Below are positions 1-7,801 of a stretch of 9,626 nt of DNA, in pieces. A model generated the notes under the pieces. That model saw nothing but the letters and a program-made list of their open reading frames with translations. It did no database searches and had not been told where the DNA came from. The stretch is from Massilia sp. (GTDB lineage: Bacteria > Pseudomonadota > Gammaproteobacteria > Burkholderiales > Burkholderiaceae_D): contig JAQGNM010000597.1 in the NCBI GenBank assembly GCA_028291845.1, forward strand, positions 1 through 9,626. The letters are read 5' to 3'. Position numbers and translations under genes: made by a program. Within the stretch, counting starts at the first letter, position 1; every line of letters begins with the position of its first letter.

Positions 1-1589
1 AATGGTACGATTTCTATTTGTACGGCTCGCTTGCAACCATTATCGGCACCCAGTTTTTCATCGGTGACGCCACCACCAAGTTCATCTTTGCGCTGATGGC
101 CTTTGCCGCCGGCTTCATCGTGCGTCCGTTCGGCGCGCTGGTGTTCGGCCGCCTCGGCGACATGATCGGCCGTAAATACACCTTCCTGGTCACCATCCTG
201 ATCATGGGCGCCTCGACCTTCATCGTCGGCCTGCTGCCGAGCTACGACTCGATCGGCATCGCCGCCCCGATCATTCTGGTGTCCTTGCGCGTATTGCAGG
301 GCCTGGCCCTCGGCGGCGAGTACGGCGGCGCTGCCACCTACGTCGCCGAACATGCGCCCGAAGGCAAGCGCGGCTTCTTCACTTCGTGGATCCAGACTAC
401 CGCCACCATGGGCCTGTTCCTGTCGCTGCTGGTGATTCTCGGCACCCGTTCGGCAATGGGCGAAGACGCTTTTGCAGCCTGGGGCTGGCGCATACCGTTC
501 CTGGTGTCGGTGCTGCTGCTCGGCGTATCGGTCTGGATTCGCCTGTCGATGAACGAATCGCCCGCTTTCGCCAAGATGAAGGCCGAAGGCAAGACATCGA
601 AGGCGCCGCTGACCGAATCGTTCCTGCAGCCGCGCAACGCCAAGATCGTGTTCCTGGCGCTGGTCGGCCTGACCATGGGCCAGGCGGTGGTGTGGTACAC
701 CGGCCAATTCTATTCGCTGTTCTTCCTGACCCAGACCCTGAAGGTCGATGGCCCCATCGCCAACATCATGATCGCCATCGCGCTGGCCCTGGCCACGCCA
801 TTCTTCGTGTTCTTCGGCAGCCTCTCGGACCGCATCGGCCGCAAGTGGATCATCCTGGGCGGCTGCCTGATTGCCGCGCTGACCTACTTCCCGATCTTCG
901 GCCAGATCACCCACTACGCCAATCCAGCCCTGGAAGCGGCGCTGAAGAACTCGCCGGTGACCGTGATTGCCGATCCCGCTACCTGCAACTTCCAGTTCAA
1001 CCCGACCGGCACCGCCAAATTCCCGTCGTCCTGCGACATTGCCACCGGCATCCTGACCGGCGCTTCGGTGGCGTACACCCGCCAGGACGCCCCGGCCGGC
1101 ACCATCGCCAGCGTCAAGGTCGGCGACAAAGTAATGCCGTCGTTCAACGCCACCCTGGATGCCGCCGGCCTGAACTTCGACGCCGCCAGCAAAAAGTCGG
1201 AAGCAGCGCTGAAGACCGAAATCGGCGCCGCCATCAAGGGCGCGGGCTACCCTGCCAAGGCCGATTCGGCGCAAATCAACAAGCCGATGACGGTGTTCTT
1301 CCTGTTCATCCTGGTGCTGTACGTCACCATGGTGTACGGGCCGGTTGCCGCCATGCTGGTCGAGATGTTCCCGACCCGTATCCGCTATACCTCGATGTCC
1401 CTGCCTTACCACATCGGTAACGGCTGGTTTGGCGGCCTGCTGCCGACCATCTCGTTCGCCATGGTGGCGTTCAAGGGCGACATTTATTATGGCCTGTGGT
1501 ATCCGATCATCATCGCCCTGATCACCGTCGTCATTGGCGGCCTGTTCGTGCGCGAAACCAAGAACAACGACATCTACGCGGCGGATTGA
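1..1589 (+). CDS. MHS-family MFS metabolite:proton symporter, 5' end cut off
   Basis: Inner-membrane major facilitator of the metabolite:H+ symporter group (relatives: ProP, KgtP, ShiA), probably importing an organic acid or similar small solute; the substrate cannot be read from sequence. The reading frame is already open at base 3 and begins WYDFYLYGSLA, the usual first-helix motif of this group, so about 20-25 residues lie off the left edge and the TTG at 18 is not the start. Of 528 visible residues, the loop 2-3 motif GRLGDMIGRK is at about 49-58 and its second-half copy GSLSDRIGRK at about 272-281. Helix 4 carries RVLQGLALGGEYGG, and FPTRIRYTSMSLPYHIGNGW lies between helices 10 and 11. 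Twelve helices can be placed. Between helices 9 and 10, on the outer face, there is a hydrophilic insertion (residues about 302-427) with cysteines at 328 and 344. The gene ends at TGA 1587-1589, followed by a terminator. Confidence 0.9.
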   Translation, partial: WYDFYLYGSLATIIGTQFFIGDATTKFIFALMAFAAGFIVRPFGALVFGRLGDMIGRKYTFLVTILIMGASTFIVGLLPSYDSIGIAAPIILVSLRVLQGLALGGEYGGAATYVAEHAPEGKRGFFTSWIQTTATMGLFLSLLVILGTRSAMGEDAFAAWGWRIPFLVSVLLLGVSVWIRLSMNESPAFAKMKAEGKTSKAPLTESFLQPRNAKIVFLALVGLTMGQAVVWYTGQFYSLFFLTQTLKVDGPIANIMIAIALALATPFFVFFGSLSDRIGRKWIILGGCLIAALTYFPIFGQITHYANPALEAALKNSPVTVIADPATCNFQFNPTGTAKFPSSCDIATGILTGASVAYTRQDAPAGTIASVKVGDKVMPSFNATLDAAGLNFDAASKKSEAALKTEIGAAIKGAGYPAKADSAQINKPMTVFFLFILVLYVTMVYGPVAAMLVEMFPTRIRYTSMSLPYHIGNGWFGGLLPTISFAMVAFKGDIYYGLWYPIIIALITVVIGGLFVRETKNNDIYAAD

Positions 1590-1619
1590 TGCTGCAGTCG
1601 TGATGGCCGCAAGGCCTGC

Positions 1620-1651
1620 AAAAATGCCGCTCTCATCAGCGGCATTTTTTT
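1620..1651 (+). terminator. Rho-independent terminator after the MFS gene
   Basis: The stem AAAATGCCGCT (1621-1631) pairs perfectly with AGCGGCATTTT (1638-1648) around the six-base loop CTCATC, and the right arm runs into a T tract ending at 1651. It lies 31 bases after the MFS stop codon, so it closes that transcription unit and separates it from the cysteine-rich gene downstream. The A/T-rich base of the stem could also terminate transcription arriving from the other strand. Confidence 0.9.
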
Positions 1652-1704
1652 CGCCCGGTCGTTTCCGACGGTCCAGGCGCGCGCGGGCTTTTGGGTGAAA
1701 AAGT

Positions 1705-1710
1705 TATGAT
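1705..1710 (+). promoter_or_regulatory. Possible -10 element for the copper-storage gene
   Basis: TATGAT matches the sigma-70 -10 consensus at five of six positions and lies 29 bases before the ATG at 1740, in an A/T-richer patch of an otherwise GC-rich spacer. No matching -35 hexamer is seen at 16-19 bases upstream, and I see no CueR- or CsoR-like palindrome, so copper control is not visible. A separate promoter is expected here because a terminator sits just upstream. Confidence 0.35.
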
Positions 1711-1739
1711 TGTGACTTCAAGCCACCAGGAGCGCCGCC

Positions 1740-2084
1740 ATGTTAGCCAGTGAATTGCACAATATCGAAGCGAGCATCGCCGCCTGCAAGGATGCCATCG
1801 AAGCGTGCCAGGCATGCGCCGCCGCGGACATCCGCGCCGGGACCAATCTGTGCGCGCTGATCAACCTTGATTGCGCCGACATTTGCACGGCGACCATGAA
1901 CGCTTTGGCCCGCCATTCCATCCACCACGGCGACTTTTGCGCGGTGTGCGTGCACATCTGCCGCGCGTGCGCGGCCGCCTGTGCCCCGCACGCCGAATTG
2001 CACGCCCATTGCAGGCGCTGCATGCAAGCCTGCGAAAAATGCGCGCTCGAGTGCGTCAAGCATGTCAAGGAACGCCATATCTGA
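1740..2084 (+). CDS. Csp3-like cytosolic copper-storage protein (four-helix bundle, Cys-rich)
   Basis: A 114-residue protein with 16 cysteines, at 16, 23, 26, 38, 45, 49, 67, 70, 74, 77, 81, 91, 94, 98, 101 and 105. Most fall in CxxC, CxxxC or CxxxxxxC spacing on predicted amphipathic helices, so the thiols would line the inside of a four-helix bundle. This is the pattern of the Csp1/Csp3 (DUF326) family, whose members bind many Cu(I) ions per monomer. There is no Tat or Sec signal peptide: the sequence starts MLASELHNIEASIAACKDAI, which fits the cytosolic Csp3 type rather than exported Csp1. Histidines are frequent in the second half (H84, H88, H90, H108, H113) and may bind metal at the bundle mouth. 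The start is set by AGGAG at 1728-1732, seven bases before the ATG. It stands alone between a terminator and a convergent gene, and no copper ATPase or chaperone is beside it. The copper role is family knowledge; binding is not shown here. Confidence 0.88.
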   Translation: MLASELHNIEASIAACKDAIEACQACAAADIRAGTNLCALINLDCADICTATMNALARHSIHHGDFCAVCVHICRACAAACAPHAELHAHCRRCMQACEKCALECVKHVKERHI

Positions 2085-2146
2085 GCGGCAACGCGTGTGG
2101 ATTTTTGATGTCCTGGAGCGCAGCCATGGAGGATTGTCAGGCGCTC

Positions 2147-2773
2147 TTAGGGTGAAGGCAGGGGAATCGTGCGCCGGGTCGGATCAGGCGCGCTATTCGG
2201 CGTATATCCATCGCGGCATATATCCTTGAACACGTCCGCATATTCAGCCATCGTCGGCATGCCCGCCTGGCGGCGCCGCTCGGCCAATCCCCCAATATCC
2301 TCGATCTCGAACGGCAGCCAGGTTTCCTTGCTGACGCAATTGCCCTGCGTGCCGAAGCGCTGCGGCACGTGGGTGCGGTCGTACAGGTAGGCGTAGTTTT
2401 TTGCGGAAGCCTCCCCTTTCTCGACCAGCGGCGCCATCAATTCCAGCACCTTGCGCTGGAACGCCGGATCACTGTCCGAATGCTGGGCCAGCAGCCAGGC
2501 GGCCGCGGCGCCGTCCTGGCCTACCATGGCCACCGTCGGCCAGCCGAACTGTTGCACGATTTCTTTCAGCCGGCGCTGGTTGCTGGCGTGGACCTCGGTC
2601 CAGCGCTTGTAGTCTGGCTTGGCCAGGTCGGAGCGTACTTCCTGGTCGACGACTTGCATTGCCAGGAGTTCCTGGCGTAACTGGGGAGCGGTGGGTGCTG
2701 TGTCGGCGGCTTGGGCTGCTGTAGTGGTCGCAATGGCAGCAATGAAGACAGTGACGAAGTATCCATATGACAT
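2147..2773 (-). CDS. Exported DUF6624-like protein of unknown function
   Basis: A 208-residue protein with a likely Sec signal peptide. The start MSYGYFVTVFIAAIATTTAA is followed by QA and ADTAPTAP, with cleavage probably near residue 22-23, so the mature protein should be periplasmic. The core GWPTVAMVGQDGAAAAWLL (about 78-95), then AQHSDSDPAFQ, and later NYAYLYDR (127-133 region) and QRFGTQ (138-143) is the pattern I associate with the DUF6624 family, which has no assigned activity. Cysteines 146 and 186 could form a disulfide. The start ATG (2773-2771) has GGAGG four bases upstream (complement of 2778-2782), slightly close but usable. It lies 125 bases downstream of the beta-oxidation gene on the same strand, across a pair of repeats, so it may be cotranscribed, but nothing links it to fatty-acid metabolism. 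I assign no function. Confidence 0.82.
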   Translation of the reverse strand: MSYGYFVTVFIAAIATTTAAQAADTAPTAPQLRQELLAMQVVDQEVRSDLAKPDYKRWTEVHASNQRRLKEIVQQFGWPTVAMVGQDGAAAAWLLAQHSDSDPAFQRKVLELMAPLVEKGEASAKNYAYLYDRTHVPQRFGTQGNCVSKETWLPFEIEDIGGLAERRRQAGMPTMAEYADVFKDICRDGYTPNSAPDPTRRTIPLPSP

Positions 2774-2792
2774 GTGGCCTCCAATGCATGAA

Positions 2793-2898
2793 CGGGACAG
2801 GCACCTTTCGGCGTCAGTCCCGCTCCTGCAGACACTTGCTTAATCTTGGAATGGGACAGGCACCTGCCGGCGCCAGTCCCCCTTCTGCAAGCACCAAC

Positions 2899-2910
<12 letters not shown>
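2793..2910 (-). repeat. Two abutting 59-base REP-like tandem repeats, each with a hairpin
   Basis: On the minus strand, unit A (2910-2852) and unit B (2851-2793) are directly adjacent and agree at about 45 of 59 positions by hand alignment. Each contains an imperfect palindrome: GGGAC-A-GGC pairing with GCC-A-GTCCC at 2853-2880 in unit A, and the same with GTC in place of GCC at 2794-2821 in unit B, which keeps the stem through a G-U pair. The central A faces A in both. The end motif GGTGCCTGTCCC is identical in both. There is no T tract, so a terminator is unlikely; mRNA stabilisation or a mobile REP-type element is more plausible. Unit A includes the last four codons of the beta-oxidation gene, ending at its TAA. 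Confidence 0.75.
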
Positions 2911-4986
<2,076 letters not shown>

Positions 4987-5020
4987 GTTTTTCCTTTAAA
5001 AGTTGAAACTCAATCCATCA

Positions 5021-5052
5021 ACTATACCCGATAAAAGTACGGTCGTATTTTT
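5021..5052 (-). promoter_or_regulatory. Promoter of the beta-oxidation gene with an operator-like palindrome
   Basis: In the 81-base gap after livF, the minus strand carries TATAGT (complement of 5021-5026), a fair -10 that would start RNA near 5014, about 28 bases before the ATG. Just upstream is a 20-base palindrome at 5033-5052: TACG-GT-CGTA with A4/T4 flanks and a single mismatched pair (5037/5048). It covers the spacer and the -35 position (complement of 5044-5049, AATACG, a poor hexamer), where a bound repressor would block polymerase. The size and symmetry suit a TetR-type regulator, the class that commonly controls fatty-acid degradation genes; the regulator itself is not in the window. 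Confidence 0.5.
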
Positions 5053-5067
5053 TTTAAAAGACGTTTT

Positions 5068-5694
5068 TTAGACCTCAAGCCATTCCTTGCGGATCGCTGC
5101 ACTTTCGCGCAATTGCGCCGGCGTGCCCTCGAACACGATGGCGCCATGGCCCATGACGTACACGCGCTGCGAAATGTCCATGGCGATGGCCAGTTTCTGT
5201 TCGACCAGCAGCACCGACACTCCCTTGTTCTTCAGCGCCAACAGGTAGTCCGCCACCAGCGCGACGATTTTCGGCGCCAGCCCCTCGGTCGGCTCGTCGA
5301 TCATGATCAAATCCGGGTCGCCCATCAGGGTGCGGCACAAGGTCAGCATCTGCTGTTCGCCGCCGGACAGCACGCCGGCCGCCACCGCCCTTCTCTCTTC
5401 CAGCCGGGGAAACATGCGGTACATGTCGGCCAGGCTCCAGCGCCCGCTTTTACCGGCGCTTTTCTGGCCCAGCAGCAGGTTTTGCTCGACCGTCAGGGTC
5501 GGAAAAATGTCGCGGCCCTCGGGCACGTAGCCGACGCCCTGATGGGCGATCTGGAAGGCTTTAAGGCCCAGCAATTCGGCGCCCCTGAAACAAACCTCCC
5601 CCTTGGCCGTGACCTGCCCCATCACCGCCTTGACCAAGGTCGAGCGCCCGACACCGTTGCGGCCGAGCAGGCTGACGATCTCGCCTTCGCCCAC
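5068..5694 (-). CDS. livF: livF, open part only: ABC transporter ATPase (GTG restart)
   Basis: The uninterrupted 208-codon stretch of the second ATPase of the branched-chain amino acid type importer. In full-gene numbering it holds the Walker A loop GRNGVGRST (36-44), signature LSGGEQQ (134-140), Walker B LIMIDEP (154-160, catalytic E159) and the LivF-typical VEQ switch (190-192); it ends at RKEWLEV. Walker A has arginine at 42 instead of lysine, which I believe is usual in this betaproteobacterial LivF subgroup. If translated from the GTG at 5694 it would lack the first beta strand and the aromatic A-loop residue (Y13) that stacks on adenine. No Shine-Dalgarno sequence precedes that GTG, so expression would depend on reinitiation 18 bases after the amber stop or on readthrough. 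See the full-gene entry for the interruption. Confidence 0.6.
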   Translation of the reverse strand: MGEGEIVSLLGRNGVGRSTLVKAVMGQVTAKGEVCFRGAELLGLKAFQIAHQGVGYVPEGRDIFPTLTVEQNLLLGQKSAGKSGRWSLADMYRMFPRLEERRAVAAGVLSGGEQQMLTLCRTLMGDPDLIMIDEPTEGLAPKIVALVADYLLALKNKGVSVLLVEQKLAIAMDISQRVYVMGHGAIVFEGTPAQLRESAAIRKEWLEV

Positions 5695-5769
5695 GCGGAG
5701 GTCGACGCCGTGCTATACGTGGCTTTTGCCGTACCACGCATGCAAACCCTTGATTGACAGAATATCCAT
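5068..5769 (-). pseudogene. livF: Full-length livF interrupted by in-frame TAG at codon 19
   Basis: The intended gene starts at ATG 5769-5767. That ATG shares its A with the livG stop (TGATG), and GGGGGA (complement of 5776-5781) lies six bases upstream. The frame then reads MDILSIKGLHAWYGKSHV, a normal LivF N-terminus, followed by TAG (5715-5713), and resumes HGVDLRVGEGEIVSLLGRNG with no frameshift. Most LivF proteins have leucine or glutamine at this place; TTG or CAG becomes TAG by one substitution. The whole gene would be 233 residues, the usual LivF length, and everything after the stop is conserved, so the change is recent, tolerated, read through, or a base-call error. Truncation would leave the importer with LivG alone. 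The downstream beta-oxidation gene appears to have its own promoter, so polarity on it should be limited. Confidence 0.75.
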
Positions 5770-6509
5770 CAGGCATCCCCCAGGTAGGCCGCTTGCACAG
5801 CCGCGTTGCCGCGGATATTGGCCGGGGTATCGCAGGCAATCACTTCGCCGTAGACCAGCACGGCGATCTTGTCGGCCAGGCCGAACACCACGCCCATGTC
5901 GTGCTCCACCATCAACAATGTTTTGCCGACCGTGATGCGGCGAATCAGTTCGACAGCGGCGTCCGATTCGGAGCGGCTCATGCCGGCGGTCGGCTCGTCG
6001 AGCAGGATGACGTCGGCGCCGCCGGCGATGGTGATGCCGATTTCCAGCGCGCGCTGCTCGGCGTAGGTGAGCACGCCGGCCGGTACGCCGCGCTGGCGTT
6101 GCAAGCCGATATCCACCAGCACTTGCTCGGTGCGCTCATGGGCGTCGCGCAAGGCGCCCAGGCGGTGCCAGAACGAGTAACGGTAACCGAGCGACCACAG
6201 CACGGCGCAACGCAGATTTTCGTAGACGCTCAGCTTGTCGAACAGGTTGCTGACCTGGAAACTGCGCGCTAACCCCCTGCGGTTGATGTCGAACGGCCGC
6301 AAGCCTGCAACGCTGGCGCCGTGCAGGCGTATATCTCCGCCGCTGATGCCGAAGCGGCCCGAAATCAGATTGAACAAGGTGGACTTGCCGGCGCCGTTGG
6401 GGCCGATGATGGCGCAACGCTCGCCCCTGGCGATCTGCAAGCTTGCGCCGCGGATGATTTCCGACTTGCCGAAGCTTTTGCGCACATCGATCAGTTCGAG
6501 GGCGTTCAT
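5769..6509 (-). CDS. livG: livG: ABC transporter ATP-binding protein, branched-chain amino acid type
   Basis: First cytoplasmic ATPase of the importer, 246 residues, normal LivG length; it pairs with LivF to power LivHM. Walker A GPNGAGKST is at 36-44, Q-loop Q85 in RSFQVSNLF, Walker B VILLDEP at 167-173 (E172), and the H-loop VEHDM with H203. The signature is LTYAEQ (147-152) where the general LivG form is LSYGEQ; this variant looks typical of the lineage rather than damage, as every other motif is intact. The start ATG at 6509 overlaps the livM stop (ATGA) and has GGGAG six bases upstream; an in-frame ATG further upstream (near 6560) would lie inside livM and is not favoured. The stop TGA 5771-5769 overlaps the livF start, so translation of the two ATPases is coupled. 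Confidence 0.93.
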   Translation of the reverse strand: MNALELIDVRKSFGKSEIIRGASLQIARGERCAIIGPNGAGKSTLFNLISGRFGISGGDIRLHGASVAGLRPFDINRRGLARSFQVSNLFDKLSVYENLRCAVLWSLGYRYSFWHRLGALRDAHERTEQVLVDIGLQRQRGVPAGVLTYAEQRALEIGITIAGGADVILLDEPTAGMSRSESDAAVELIRRITVGKTLLMVEHDMGVVFGLADKIAVLVYGEVIACDTPANIRGNAAVQAAYLGDA

Positions 6510-7801
6510 GGCCTGGCTCCCGAGATGGTAGCGGCAATGTCCCCATTGACCGCGTCCCATCGTTCCATGTAATCGGGCGCGATTTTGCGGCAGGCCAGCG
6601 CGCCGACGCCAAACAAGCCGGCGGCCACCAGCCAGGGCGCGAGCGCATGGGCGTCGAGCGGCACGCCCAGCAGGGTGCCCGGTGCGCCATTGCTCTCCAG
6701 GGTTCTGCGGTATAGCAATTCAATGGCCAACACCACCCCGGCCAGCGCCACCAGCGCCGACGCGCACACTGCCAACAGCCTGACTCGGATGCGATGAAAC
6801 AAGCCGAACCGGGCTACCCGCAGCAGCAGCATCAGCAAGCTGGCCAGACCCGCCGGGGCGAAGCGCACCAGGGCGATGAAGAACAGGCCCAGATACAGTT
6901 GCCACGCCGCCGTGTACTCGGACAGCATGACGACGAAGCCGACGCCGACCACGGCGCCGATCAAGGGGCCGAAAAAATAGCCGATGCCGCCGATGAACAC
7001 AAACAGCAGGATGCTGCCCGAGCGCACGGCACTGACGTTTTCCGCGCTGACGATCTCGAAATTGATGGCGCCGAGCGCGCCGGAGATGCCGGCAAAGAAG
7101 CTCGATGCGATCAGCGCCAGGTAGCGCACCCACTGGGCGTCGTAGCCGATGAAGCCGACCCGTTCCGGATTGTCGCGCACGGCATTGAGCATGCGCCCCA
7201 GCGGCGTGTGGGTGAACGCGTACATGGCCGCGGTGCTGACGAACAACCACCCTGCGATCAGGTAATACACCTGGATTTGCGGCCCGTACGTCAAGCCCAT
7301 GAAAGGCTTGCCCAACACCCTGTTGGTGGTCACGCCGCCCTCGCCGCCGAAAAATCCTGGGAACATCAGCGAAGCGGCAAATACCAGTTCGACAAGCCCG
7401 AGCGTGATCATGGCAAAAGTGGTGCCTGATTTGCGGGTCGTTACGTAGCCGAACAGCATGCCGAAAAACATCCCGGCGACGCCGCCGACCAGGGGAATCA
7501 AGGTCGTCGGCACTGGTACGCCGGTCGCGGCCTGATTCATCACGTGAATGGCGACGAAGCCGCCCAGGCCGGAATACACGGCGTGGCCGAACGACAGCAT
7601 GCCGCCCTGGCCCAGCAGCATGTTGTACGACAGGCCGAACAGCATGACGGTGCCGATCTGGCTGAGGATCGACAGCGAGGCGCCCTTGTTGAAAATTAGC
7701 GGCGCGACGATCAGCACCAGCGCAAAGCCGCCCCACACCAGCCAGCGGCCCAGGTTAATCGGCCGGAAGCTGACGGTTTTACCGATGGCATGCGGGTTCA
7801 T
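6506..7801 (-). CDS. livM: livM: ABC transporter permease with C-terminal two-helix extension
   Basis: Inner-membrane permease of 431 residues. The core (about 20-328) is a normal LivM: a helix near 21-37, the conserved LSYNMLLGQGGMLSFGHAVY (57-76), the loop RKSGTTFAMITLGLVEL (123-139), and the cytoplasmic coupling loop GRMLNAVRDNPERVGFIGYD (202-221), which should contact the ATPases. Later helices end with FAPAGLASLLMLLLR (about 314-328). After that comes an extension of about 100 residues with two further hydrophobic stretches (about 341-364 and 386-404) and a soluble tail, so this protein is longer than a minimal LivM of roughly 320-330 residues. The start at 7801 overlaps the livH stop as ATGA and has GGGGA about seven bases upstream. 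The stop overlaps the livG start. I would keep LivM as the name; the extension has no identified role. Confidence 0.92.
   Translation of the reverse strand: MNPHAIGKTVSFRPINLGRWLVWGGFALVLIVAPLIFNKGASLSILSQIGTVMLFGLSYNMLLGQGGMLSFGHAVYSGLGGFVAIHVMNQAATGVPVPTTLIPLVGGVAGMFFGMLFGYVTTRKSGTTFAMITLGLVELVFAASLMFPGFFGGEGGVTTNRVLGKPFMGLTYGPQIQVYYLIAGWLFVSTAAMYAFTHTPLGRMLNAVRDNPERVGFIGYDAQWVRYLALIASSFFAGISGALGAINFEIVSAENVSAVRSGSILLFVFIGGIGYFFGPLIGAVVGVGFVVMLSEYTAAWQLYLGLFFIALVRFAPAGLASLLMLLLRVARFGLFHRIRVRLLAVCASALVALAGVVLAIELLYRRTLESNGAPGTLLGVPLDAHALAPWLVAAGLFGVGALACRKIAPDYMERWDAVNGDIAATISGARP

Noticed and set aside
386..1420. A 344-codon plus-strand frame inside the MFS gene
   Set aside because: Shifted frame of a clear 12-helix transporter; the product is Arg/Pro/His-rich and has no helices or motifs.
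1652..1739. A metalloregulator operator upstream of the copper-storage gene
   Set aside because: Only a four-base-pair inverted repeat (GTCG-TTTC-CGAC, 1658-1669) is present; too short to support a site.
1740..2084. The cysteine-rich gene as a metallothionein or ferredoxin
   Set aside because: Cysteines are spread at helical spacing over the full length, with no CxxCxxCxxxC(P) cluster and no short cysteine-rich domain, which fits a four-helix copper-storage bundle better.
2116..2146. GAGCGC/GCGCTC hairpin between the two converging genes
   Set aside because: Only six base pairs with a 19-base loop and no T tract on either strand, so I do not call it a terminator.
5047..5070. A/T-rich tract after livF as an intrinsic terminator
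   Set aside because: On the minus strand there is no GC-rich stem; the only pairing is A4/T4 around CGTC. The right half overlaps the palindrome described for the promoter.
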